Shown in pieces: positions 55,226 through 63,095 of a stretch of 64,000 bases of DNA. The stretch lies in NCBI RefSeq assembly GCF_011927695.1, contig NZ_JAATJE010000002.1, forward strand, positions 172,001 through 236,000. The letters run 5' to 3'. Both the position numbers and the translations under genes were made by a program. The notes beneath the pieces were generated by a model that saw only the letters and a list, made by a program, of their open reading frames with translations, was not told the origin of the DNA and did no database searches. How positions within the stretch are numbered: the first letter of the stretch is position 1; every line of letters begins with the position of its first letter. The DNA is from Sphingomonas jejuensis. Lineage in GTDB: Bacteria; Pseudomonadota; Alphaproteobacteria; Sphingomonadales; Sphingomonadaceae.

Positions 55226-55363
55226 GGGGTCTCCGTGTGGCCCCCGCACTTAGCTGCCGTCCGCTGCTTCCGCCAGAGCACCCTCCGTTCAGCGAATCTT
55301 TGCCATTGGTCGGCAGAGCGGCCGATGGTCGGATGGTTCGGCCGGGGAAGATCGCGCGCGGAC

Positions 55364-57406
55364 ATGATCGAGATCGTCGGCATCTGGGGGCACGCCCTCG
55401 CCGCCGCCGCGTTCGCGGCCACGGCGCTGTGGCAGGTGCGACGCCGGATCGCCGGTCAGCAACGATTGCTGATGACGGCCGCGCTTGGGCTGAGCGCCCT
55501 GTGGTGCATCGCCGTCGCGGCCGCCGGATCCGGCAGCATGCTGGCGCTGACGGCGGAAGCGCTCCGCAATCTCGGCTGGCTTGCCACCATGCTGGCGCTG
55601 TCGGGGCAGCAGCGCGCACGGCGCAGCGGCCTTGGCCTGCTCTACGCCGTGGTGATCGGCGTGTCGGTTCTGGCCGCGCTCGTTCATCCGCTCCAGCTGC
55701 TGGCCGGCGGGGTGGAGGCGATCGGCTTCACCGCGCTGGTGCTCCGGCTGATCGCCGCGATCGGCGCGCTGGTCCTGGTGCACAACCTCTACACCGCCGC
55801 GGCGCCGGATGCGCGCGCGTCCATCCGCATGGTCGTCGTGGCGCTCGCCGTCATGTGGACCTTCGACCTCAACCTCTACACCATCGACTATCTCGTGCAT
55901 GCGCCCGTCATCGGCGCCGATGCGCTCCGGGCCACCGTGACGCTGCTGATCGCCGGCCTGTTCGCACTGTCGCTTCGTCAGGATGGCCGCACGCGGCTGC
56001 GCGTGTCGCGCACGGTCGCGTTCCAGTCGCTCTCGCTCGTCGCGATCGGCGGATACCTGATCCTGATGGCGGCGATCACCAGCATGATCGACGCCTGGGG
56101 CGGCGACGGCGCGCGCCTCATGCAGGTCGGCTTCGTGGTCCTCACGACCTTTGTCATGCTGGCGCTGGTGCCGTCGGAGCGGATGCGCGCCTGGGCCCGG
56201 GTCAAGGTCGCCAAGCACCTGTTCCAGCATCGCTACGATTATCGTCAGGAATGGATGCGCTTCACCGAAACCATCGGCCATCCGGGCGAGGGCGCGGACG
56301 GACTCGATCGCCGCATCGTGAAGGCAGTGGCCGACATCACGCTGTCCCCCGGCGGGCTGATGCTGGCACCCGCCGATGCCGGCACCATGACGGAGCGGGT
56401 CCGCTGGACATGGACCGGCGGCGAGCCGCCGGCGCCCGCGCTGACCGCCGACGGAGTCCAGATGCTCGCGTCGGGCCGCATCGTCGATCTCGATGCCGTA
56501 CGCCGCGGCGACGACGACGACGCCGGCGTGCCGGACTGGATGATCGCCGACGCGGCGATCTGGGCGGCGGTGCCGCTCGTCCACTTCGACCGGCTCGCCG
56601 CCGTGGTGCTGCTCGCCCGGCCGCCCATCGACCGCACGCTCGACTGGGAGGATTTCGACCTGCTCCGCGTGGTCGGTCGTCAGGCCGCCAGCTACCTGTC
56701 GGAAGCGCAGGGGCAGGAGGCCCTGTCGGACGCCCGCCGCTTTGACGAGTTCAACCGGCGCTTCGCCTTCATCATGCACGACATCAAGAATCTGGTGTCG
56801 CAGCTGACCCTGCTCGCCCGCAATGCGGAGCGGCATGCCGACAACCCCGAATTCCGCGCCGACATGGTGGAGACGCTGCGCACCTCGGCGGGGCGGATGA
56901 ACGACCTGCTTGCCCGCCTGTCCCAGCACAACAAGGCCAAGCCCGAAGAGCCGCGCCCCGTCGCGCTCGCCGCGCTCGTCCATGCCGTCGCCCGGTCCAA
57001 GCGCTCGCTCCACCCGCTCGTCGTCGACGGCGCGGCCGACCTCCATGCGCTGGCCGACCCCGCCCGGCTCGAACAGATCCTTGGCCATCTCGTGCAGAAC
57101 GCCATTGATGCCAGCCGCGCAGGCGAACCGGTCACGATCCGGCTGCGGCGCGCGGGCGTCGACGTGGCGGTGGAGGTGATCGACACCGGTTGCGGCATGT
57201 CGGCCGAGTTCATCCGGTCGCAGCTGTTCCGCCCGTTCGCATCGACCAAGGACGGCGGCTTCGGCATCGGCGCGTTCGAGGCGCGCTCGCTGGCCGCCTC
57301 CATGGGCGGCCGCATCGAGGTCGACAGCCGCGACGGCGAGGGCAGCCGCTTCACCCTTCTCCTGCCGCAGGCCGCGGCCGACACGCTTATCCGGAAGGCC
57401 GCCTGA
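55364..57406 (+). CDS. prsK: PEP-CTERM system histidine kinase PrsK
   Basis: A 680-residue membrane sensor kinase. The N-terminal 260 residues form about seven or eight transmembrane helices, a GAF-like domain follows (about 310-440), then the kinase core with phospho-acceptor His472 in FIMHDIKNLVSQLTLLARNAERHAD, the PrsK-specific block. The ATPase domain has LVQNAIDAS and TKDGGFGIGAFEARSLA. PrsK signals to the sigma-54 activator PrsR encoded immediately after with a shared base. Such pairs control PEP-CTERM/exosortase and exopolysaccharide genes. The start MIEIVGIWG was chosen; one 39 bases upstream is possible. Confidence 0.9.
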   Translation: MIEIVGIWGHALAAAAFAATALWQVRRRIAGQQRLLMTAALGLSALWCIAVAAAGSGSMLALTAEALRNLGWLATMLALSGQQRARRSGLGLLYAVVIGVSVLAALVHPLQLLAGGVEAIGFTALVLRLIAAIGALVLVHNLYTAAAPDARASIRMVVVALAVMWTFDLNLYTIDYLVHAPVIGADALRATVTLLIAGLFALSLRQDGRTRLRVSRTVAFQSLSLVAIGGYLILMAAITSMIDAWGGDGARLMQVGFVVLTTFVMLALVPSERMRAWARVKVAKHLFQHRYDYRQEWMRFTETIGHPGEGADGLDRRIVKAVADITLSPGGLMLAPADAGTMTERVRWTWTGGEPPAPALTADGVQMLASGRIVDLDAVRRGDDDDAGVPDWMIADAAIWAAVPLVHFDRLAAVVLLARPPIDRTLDWEDFDLLRVVGRQAASYLSEAQGQEALSDARRFDEFNRRFAFIMHDIKNLVSQLTLLARNAERHADNPEFRADMVETLRTSAGRMNDLLARLSQHNKAKPEEPRPVALAALVHAVARSKRSLHPLVVDGAADLHALADPARLEQILGHLVQNAIDASRAGEPVTIRLRRAGVDVAVEVIDTGCGMSAEFIRSQLFRPFASTKDGGFGIGAFEARSLAASMGGRIEVDSRDGEGSRFTLLLPQAAADTLIRKAA

Positions 57407-58776
57407 TGACGGACGCCAAGATCCTGCCGAAGCTCCTGGTCGTGGAGGACGATCCCGGCCTCAGCAAGCAGCTGCGCTGGGCCTATGAGGATTACGAGGT
57501 CGTGGTGGCGGGCGACCGCGCGTCCGCGATCGATGCGCTGCGCTTCCACGAGCCCAAGGTCGTCACGCTCGACCTCGGCCTGCCGCCCGATCCCGACGGC
57601 ACCACCGAGGGCTTTGCGACCCTGGCCGAGATCCTGCGGCTGGCGCCCGACACCAAGGTGATCGTGGCGTCCGGGCACGGCGCGCGTGAAAGTGCGCTGG
57701 GCGCGATCGCGGGCGGCGCGTACGACTTCTACCAGAAGCCGGTCGACATCGACGAGCTCGGCGCGATCGTGAAGCGCGCCTTTCACCTGTCGGCGATCGA
57801 GGCGGAGAACCGCCGGCTCCAGTCCGCCATCGGTGACGAGAACCGCGTGCTTGGCGGCCTCATCACCGCCGCACCCGAGATGCTGAAGGTGTCCCGCACG
57901 GTGGAGCGCGTTGCCTCCGCCAACGTGTCGGTGATGCTGCTGGGCGCCAGCGGAACGGGCAAGGAGCTCCTCGCGCGCGGCGTCCATGACGCCTCCAAGC
58001 GCAAGGGCGCCTTTGTGGCGATCAACTGCGCCGCAATCCCTGAAAACCTGCTCGAGGCCGAACTGTTCGGGTTCGAGAAGGGCGCCTTCACCGGCGCGGT
58101 GAAGACGACCGAGGGCAAGATCGAGCTGGCCGAGGGCGGCACGCTGTTCCTGGACGAAGTCGGCGACATCCCGCTGCCGCTGCAGGTGAAGCTCCTGCGC
58201 TTCCTGCAGGAGCGGGTGATCGAGCGGATCGGAGGCCGCAAGGCGATCCCGGTCGACACCCGCATCGTCTGCGCGACGCACCAGAACCTCACCCGGATGA
58301 TCGAGGCGCAGCAGTTCCGCGAGGATCTGTACTACCGCCTTGCCGAGATCGTGGTGACCATCCCGACGCTTGCCGAACGGCCGGGCGACGCCGGGCTGCT
58401 GGCGCGTCATTTCCTTCACCGCTTCGCCAAGGACATGAACCGCCCGGTGCGCGGCTTCACGCCCGATGCCCTCGCCGCGATCGACGCCTGGGGCTGGCCC
58501 GGCAACGTGCGCGAGCTCGAGAACCGCATGAAGCGCGCCGTGATCATGGCCGACGGCAAGCTCATCTCGGCCGAGGATCTCGACCTGCGGGCCGATGCCG
58601 AGGAGGACGGCGCGCGTCGCATCAACCTGCGCACCGTGCGCGAGGACGCAGACCGCGTCGCCATCCGCCGCGCGGTGGCGAGAACCGAAGGCAATCTGTC
58701 GGGCGCGGCCAAGCTGCTCGGCATCAGCCGCCCGACGCTCTACGACCTCTTGAAGCAATATGAGATGCAGGGCTGA
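57406..58776 (+). CDS. prsR: PEP-CTERM-box response regulator PrsR (sigma-54 activator)
   Basis: A 456-residue NtrC-type regulator. The receiver has Asp56 (VVTLDLGLPP), then the AAA+ domain with Walker A GASGTGKE, the sigma-54 contact motif GAFTGA, and EGGTLFLDEVGD, and a C-terminal Fis-type helix-turn-helix (NLSGAAKLLGISRPTLYDLLKQYEM). It would activate sigma-54 promoters of PEP-CTERM genes. Shares a base with prsK in TGATG. Its cognate promoters were not found by eye in this window. Confidence 0.92.
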   Translation: MTDAKILPKLLVVEDDPGLSKQLRWAYEDYEVVVAGDRASAIDALRFHEPKVVTLDLGLPPDPDGTTEGFATLAEILRLAPDTKVIVASGHGARESALGAIAGGAYDFYQKPVDIDELGAIVKRAFHLSAIEAENRRLQSAIGDENRVLGGLITAAPEMLKVSRTVERVASANVSVMLLGASGTGKELLARGVHDASKRKGAFVAINCAAIPENLLEAELFGFEKGAFTGAVKTTEGKIELAEGGTLFLDEVGDIPLPLQVKLLRFLQERVIERIGGRKAIPVDTRIVCATHQNLTRMIEAQQFREDLYYRLAEIVVTIPTLAERPGDAGLLARHFLHRFAKDMNRPVRGFTPDALAAIDAWGWPGNVRELENRMKRAVIMADGKLISAEDLDLRADAEEDGARRINLRTVREDADRVAIRRAVARTEGNLSGAAKLLGISRPTLYDLLKQYEMQG

Positions 58777-58838
58777 TCGGGGCGATCGCCACCGCTCCGC
58801 CCTTTCTCTCGCAGCGCCTTGCCCCTATCTGACGGGGT

Positions 58839-59606
58839 GTGACCGCAGCCCCCGCCCTTCGCCAGCGTGGACGCCAGACCGTGACCGGCCTGGCGCTTGC
58901 GGGCCTGATCCTCGCCGCGTGGGCGGGCATCCACATCTATGCGATGTTCGTGTTCCGCTTCACGGCGGCGACCTGGCCGCTGGCCGTGCTGATGATCGCC
59001 CTGCAATGCTGGCTGTCGGTCGGCCTGTTCATCGTGGCGCATGACGCGATGCACGGTTCGCTCGCGCCGTCGGCGCCGCGCCTGAACGGGCCGGTCGGCG
59101 CGGCGCTTCTGTTCCTCTACGCCGGGTTCGGCTGGCGGCGGATGCGGGCCGCGCATTTCGATCATCACCGCGCGCCAGGGAGCGCCGACGATCCCGATTT
59201 CGACGTGGTCAATCCGGCGCATTTCTGGCGCTGGTACGGCACGTTCCTGCGCCGCTACTTCGGGTGGCCGTCCGCGCTCTATGTGTCCGCGGTGGTGACG
59301 GTCTACGCGCTCGTGCTGGGCGTTCCCGTCGCCAACATCGTGCTGCTGTACGGCCTGCCTGCGATCGCGTCGTCGCTGCAGCTCTTCTACTTCGGGACGT
59401 TCCGTCCCCACCGGCATGAGCATGGCGCGTTCGCGGACGCGCACAATGCCCGCAGCGAACGGTTCGGCACCGTCGCCAGCCTCCTCAGCTGCTTTCATTT
59501 CGGCTATCATCACGAACATCATCTGAGTCCCCACCTGCCATGGTGGGCGCTCCCGGCCCGCCGCCGGCAGGCGCGCGCGCCCGTTGCTGCAAGGGTACCC
59601 GCGTGA
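58839..59606 (+). CDS. crtW: beta-carotene ketolase CrtW
   Basis: A 255-residue membrane ketolase of the fatty-acid-hydroxylase-like superfamily. The iron-binding His clusters are present: HDAMHGSLAPSAPRLNG, HFDHHRAPGSADDPDFD, and FHFGYHHEHHLSPHLPWWALP, as in Brevundimonas/Sphingomonas CrtW. It converts beta-carotene rings to 4-keto forms (echinenone, canthaxanthin). The start is a GTG behind a GGGG-rich sequence. The stop overlaps the crtZ GTG by four bases. Confidence 0.92.
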   Translation: MTAAPALRQRGRQTVTGLALAGLILAAWAGIHIYAMFVFRFTAATWPLAVLMIALQCWLSVGLFIVAHDAMHGSLAPSAPRLNGPVGAALLFLYAGFGWRRMRAAHFDHHRAPGSADDPDFDVVNPAHFWRWYGTFLRRYFGWPSALYVSAVVTVYALVLGVPVANIVLLYGLPAIASSLQLFYFGTFRPHRHEHGAFADAHNARSERFGTVASLLSCFHFGYHHEHHLSPHLPWWALPARRRQARAPVAARVPA

Positions 59607-60121
59607 CCTGGATCGAAAAGCTCGCCATCGTGGCCGCGGCCGTTGCCGGCATGGAGCTGTTTGCCTGGTGGGCGCACCGCTACATCATGCACGGCTGGGG
59701 CTGGGCCTGGCACCGCGACCACCACGAACCGCACGACCATGCGCTGGAAAAGAACGACCTCTACGCGGTCGTGTTCGGCTCCATCGTCATCGGCCTGTTC
59801 ACGGTCGGCGCGCTTTATTCGGAACGGCTGTGGTGGGTGGCGGTCGGCATCACCGTCTACGGCCTCATCTACACCGTCATTCACGACGGCATCGTGCATC
59901 AGCGCTGGTTCCGCTGGGTGCCCAAGCGCGGCTATGCCAAGCGGCTGGTGCAGGCGCACAAGCTCCACCACGCCGCCATCGGCAAGGAAGGCGGCGTGTC
60001 GTTCGGCTTCGTCTGGGCCGGCAATCCGACCCGGCTGAAGGCGGAACTGAAACGCCAGCAGAAGCTCGGCCTCGCCAAGCTGCGCGGCGATGCGGAGCGG
60101 GAGTCGGCGCCCTCGGCCTGA
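59603..60121 (+). CDS. crtZ: beta-carotene hydroxylase CrtZ
   Basis: A 172-residue non-heme di-iron hydroxylase: WAHRYIMHGWGWAWHRDHHEPHD, VIHDGIVHQRW and HKLHHAA hold the expected His clusters. It adds 3-hydroxyl groups to beta-ionone rings, giving zeaxanthin or, together with CrtW, astaxanthin. GTG start overlaps the crtW stop as GTGA, so the two are made together. The C-terminus is a charged tail (QQKLGLAKLRGDAERES). Confidence 0.93.
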   Translation: MTWIEKLAIVAAAVAGMELFAWWAHRYIMHGWGWAWHRDHHEPHDHALEKNDLYAVVFGSIVIGLFTVGALYSERLWWVAVGITVYGLIYTVIHDGIVHQRWFRWVPKRGYAKRLVQAHKLHHAAIGKEGGVSFGFVWAGNPTRLKAELKRQQKLGLAKLRGDAERESAPSA

Positions 60122-60134
60122 CCGTCCGGCGCGC

Positions 60135-61916
60135 TCAGCCCGCCAGCGCCTCCACCTGCTCGGCCAGCGCCATCCAGCGTTCCTCGGCCGCCGCCTGCTC
60201 GGCCCGCGCATCGCCGATCGCCTTGGTCAGCGCCGCGAACCGCTTCGGATCGCGGGTGTAGAGCGCCGGGTCGGACAGCAGCGCCTCGTCGCGGGCGATC
60301 TCGGCCTCCAGTGCCTCGATCCGACCGGGCAGCAGGTCGTAATCGCGCTGGTCCTTGTAGCTGAGCTTGGTCGCCGGCTGCCGCGTGGCCTGCGGCTCCG
60401 GTGCCCGCGGCGCCGCCTTCTTGGCCTCGACCTTCGGCGCTCGCTTCGCCTCCCAGTCGGCATAGCCGCCCGCCACCACGTCGACCCGGCCCGATCCGTC
60501 CAGCCCCAGCGTGACCGTCACCGTCCGGTCGAGGAAGTCGCGATCGTGGCTGACGATCAGGACGGTGCCCGAATAATCCGCGATCACCTCCTGCAGCAGG
60601 TCCAGCGTCTCCAGGTCCAGGTCGTTGGTCGGCTCGTCGAGCACCAGCAGGTTGGACGGCCGCGCGAACTCCCGCGCCAGCAGCAGGCGCGACCGCTCCC
60701 CGCCTGACAGCGTCCCGACCAGCGCGTCCGCCAGCGACGGATCGAACAGGAACTCCTTCAGGTAACCGTGGACGTGCTTGCGGACGCCTTGCACCTCCAC
60801 CCAGTCTCCGCCGTCCGCCAGCACGTCGCGCAGCCGCTTGTCCGGCGTCAGCAGGCTGCGCTGCTGGTCGATGGAGACCATGTCGAGCGTCTTGGCGAGC
60901 GTGATCCGGCCCTCGTCAGGCTCGACCTCTCCGGTCATCAGCTTCAGCAGCGTCGTCTTGCCCGCGCCGTTCGCGCCGACGATGCCGATCCGGTCGCCGC
61001 GCTGCACGCGCAGCGTGAAATCCTTGATGATCGTCCGGTCGCCATACCGCTTCACCACGCGCTCGGCGGTGATCACCGCCTTGGTCCGCACGTCGTCCGC
61101 CTGGATCGTCAGCCCCGCCCGGCCCTGCTGGCCGATCATCGCCTTACGCTCGGCGCGCATCTCGACCAGCTTGGCGAGCCGCCCCTGGTTGCGCCGCCGC
61201 CGGGCGGTGACGCCGCGGTGGAGCCAGTGCTCCTCGATTTTCAGGCGCGCGTCCAGCCGCTCGGCCTGTCGCTCCTCCTCCGCCGCGACCCGCTCCGCCC
61301 AGGCCTCGAACCCGCCAAAGCCGACCTCCGCCCGCCGGATCTGTCCGCGGTCGAGCCACAGCGTCGATCGCGTCAGCCGGGTCAGGAAGGTGCGGTCGTG
61401 GCTGATCACCAGGAACGCGCCGGAAAAGCGTCCCAGCCATTGTTCCAGCCACTCGATCGCGTGCAGGTCCAGGTGGTTCGTCGGCTCGTCGAGCAGCAGC
61501 ACGTCCGGATCCTGGGCCAGCGCGCGGGCGATGGCGGCGCGGCGCCGCTCGCCGCCGCTTGCCGTCGCCGCCTCCCGTTCCAGGTTGATGCCCAGCTGGT
61601 CGGCGATCGCGGCCACCTCGTGCGCCTCGGGCGCTTCGTCGCCGGCCAATGCCCAGTCGATCAGCCGCCGGTGGCCGCTCAGGTCCGGCTCCTGCTCCAG
61701 GATCACGACGCGCGTGCCCGGCACGATCGTCCGGCGCCCCTTGTCCGCCTCGATCGTGCCCGCCAACAGCTTCAGCAGCGTGGTTTTTCCCGCGCCATTG
61801 CGGCCGATCAGCGCCAGCCGATCGCGCGGGCCGACATGGACGTCCAGATCCTGGAACAGCCAACCAGCTCCCTGGACAAGCGAAAGGCCTTCATAGGATA
61901 GGATCGGTGCTGCCAT
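60135..61916 (-). CDS. uup: ABC-F family ATPase (Uup-like)
   Basis: A 593-residue duplicated ATPase without membrane domains. First cassette: Walker A GRNGAGKTT, signature ASGGERRR, DEPTNHLDLH; second: GANGAGKTT, LSGGERSR, DEPTNDLDLE. An extended linker between them and a C-terminal coiled-coil (about residues 530-593, IARDEALLSDPALYTRDPKRFAALTKAIGDARAEQAAAEERW) match Uup. Uup binds DNA or ribosomes and affects transposon excision and translation. Converges on crtZ. Confidence 0.92.
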   Translation of the reverse strand: MAAPILSYEGLSLVQGAGWLFQDLDVHVGPRDRLALIGRNGAGKTTLLKLLAGTIEADKGRRTIVPGTRVVILEQEPDLSGHRRLIDWALAGDEAPEAHEVAAIADQLGINLEREAATASGGERRRAAIARALAQDPDVLLLDEPTNHLDLHAIEWLEQWLGRFSGAFLVISHDRTFLTRLTRSTLWLDRGQIRRAEVGFGGFEAWAERVAAEEERQAERLDARLKIEEHWLHRGVTARRRRNQGRLAKLVEMRAERKAMIGQQGRAGLTIQADDVRTKAVITAERVVKRYGDRTIIKDFTLRVQRGDRIGIVGANGAGKTTLLKLMTGEVEPDEGRITLAKTLDMVSIDQQRSLLTPDKRLRDVLADGGDWVEVQGVRKHVHGYLKEFLFDPSLADALVGTLSGGERSRLLLAREFARPSNLLVLDEPTNDLDLETLDLLQEVIADYSGTVLIVSHDRDFLDRTVTVTLGLDGSGRVDVVAGGYADWEAKRAPKVEAKKAAPRAPEPQATRQPATKLSYKDQRDYDLLPGRIEALEAEIARDEALLSDPALYTRDPKRFAALTKAIGDARAEQAAAEERWMALAEQVEALAG

Positions 61917-61979
61917 GGCGCAGGCGTTAGCGCGGGGACGCGCGGGCGTGAAGCCGGCCGGGGGACGACGGGGACATTC

Positions 61980-62324
61980 ATGGCTTATTCAATCGCTTCG
62001 CCCTATCCCGCGGCCATGGTCATCCGCCCCGCCCTGTTTGCCGGACTTGCCGCGCTCCTGCTCTCGCCGCAGCCTGCCGATGCGCAGTCGCGCCGCCGGG
62101 ACGAGCAGCGTGGCGCCTACGAGGCGGCCCGCGCGGGCGAGCTTCGCCCCTTTCCGGAAATCGTCGCTGCCGGTCGGCGGGAAGCGGGCGGCGCTGCCAT
62201 GATCGGCGGCACCGAGTTCGACCGGGAGGCAGGCATCTACCGTCTGAAGTTCATGCGCGACGGATCGGTGTTCTGGATCGACGTCGACGGGCGCACCGCG
62301 CAGGTGATCGGGCGCTCCAACTGA
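61980..62324 (+). CDS. small secreted PepSY-like protein
   Basis: About 114 residues: a signal-like N-terminus (PALFAGLAALLLSPQPADAQ), a short charged stretch, and a C-terminal PepSY-like region (EFDREAGIYRLKFMRDGSVFWIDVDGRTAQVIGRS). Such small exported PepSY proteins are often encoded next to OmpR-type two-component genes, as here. The start may be the ATG at 62016 (MVIRPALF), which fits a signal peptide better. The role is unknown. Confidence 0.65.
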   Translation: MAYSIASPYPAAMVIRPALFAGLAALLLSPQPADAQSRRRDEQRGAYEAARAGELRPFPEIVAAGRREAGGAAMIGGTEFDREAGIYRLKFMRDGSVFWIDVDGRTAQVIGRSN

Positions 62325-62420
62325 TCGGTCGCGCCGGATCATTGTTCAGCCCCGCGACAGCCGCTTCCCTCCACCGCCCGACCTGCTAACGAAGGCGGCA
62401 GCAGCCGAGGAAGGAAGCCG

Positions 62421-63095
62421 ATGCGCGTATTGATCGTCGAGGACGAGCCGAGCCTGGGTCGCCAGCTCAAGGCCACGCTCGAGGGTGCGGGCTATGCCAT
62501 CGATCTCGCCACCGATGGCGAGGACGGGCTCTTTCTCGGCCAGACGGAAACCTACGACGCGGTGATCCTCGACCTCGGCCTGCCGGAGATCGAGGGGCTG
62601 ACCGTGCTCGATCGCTGGCGCAAGGACGGCCGCACCATGCCGGTTCTGGTGCTCACCGCGCGGGACAGCTGGTCCGACAAGGTCGCCGGGCTGGACGCTG
62701 GCGCCGACGACTATCTGGCAAAGCCGTTCCAGTCCGAAGAGCTGATCGCGCGTCTTCGCGCCCTCATTCGCCGCGCGTCCGGCAACAGCTCGTCGGAGCT
62801 GATCGCCGGCGACGTGCGGCTCGACACGCGCTCGGGCAAGGTCACGCTGGCGGGCGAGCCGGTGAAGATGACCGCGCAGGAATACAAGCTTCTCAGCTAC
62901 CTCCTCCACCACAAGGGCAAGGTGGTCAGCCGGACCGAGCTGATCGAGCATATCTACGATCAGGATTTCGACCGCGATTCGAACACGATCGAGGTGTTTG
63001 TGACGCGGATCCGGAAAAAGCTCGGCCCCGACGTCATCACCACCATCCGCGGGCTCGGCTACAGCCTTGAGGAGCCGGACGCCCGGACCGCCTGA
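62421..63095 (+). CDS. OmpR-family response regulator
   Basis: A 224-residue winged-helix response regulator: MRVLIVEDEPSLGRQLKATLEGAGYAIDLATDGEDGL, phospho-acceptor Asp51 (DLGLPEIEG), Lys in LAKPFQSEELIARL, and a C-terminal winged helix (MTAQEYKLLSYLLHHKGKVVSRTELIEHIYDQDFDRDSNTIEVFVTRIRKKL). It is of the PhoP/QseB/TctD type. GAGGAAGGAAGCC precedes the ATG. The stop overlaps the sensor kinase start as TGATG. Confidence 0.93.
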   Translation: MRVLIVEDEPSLGRQLKATLEGAGYAIDLATDGEDGLFLGQTETYDAVILDLGLPEIEGLTVLDRWRKDGRTMPVLVLTARDSWSDKVAGLDAGADDYLAKPFQSEELIARLRALIRRASGNSSSELIAGDVRLDTRSGKVTLAGEPVKMTAQEYKLLSYLLHHKGKVVSRTELIEHIYDQDFDRDSNTIEVFVTRIRKKLGPDVITTIRGLGYSLEEPDARTA

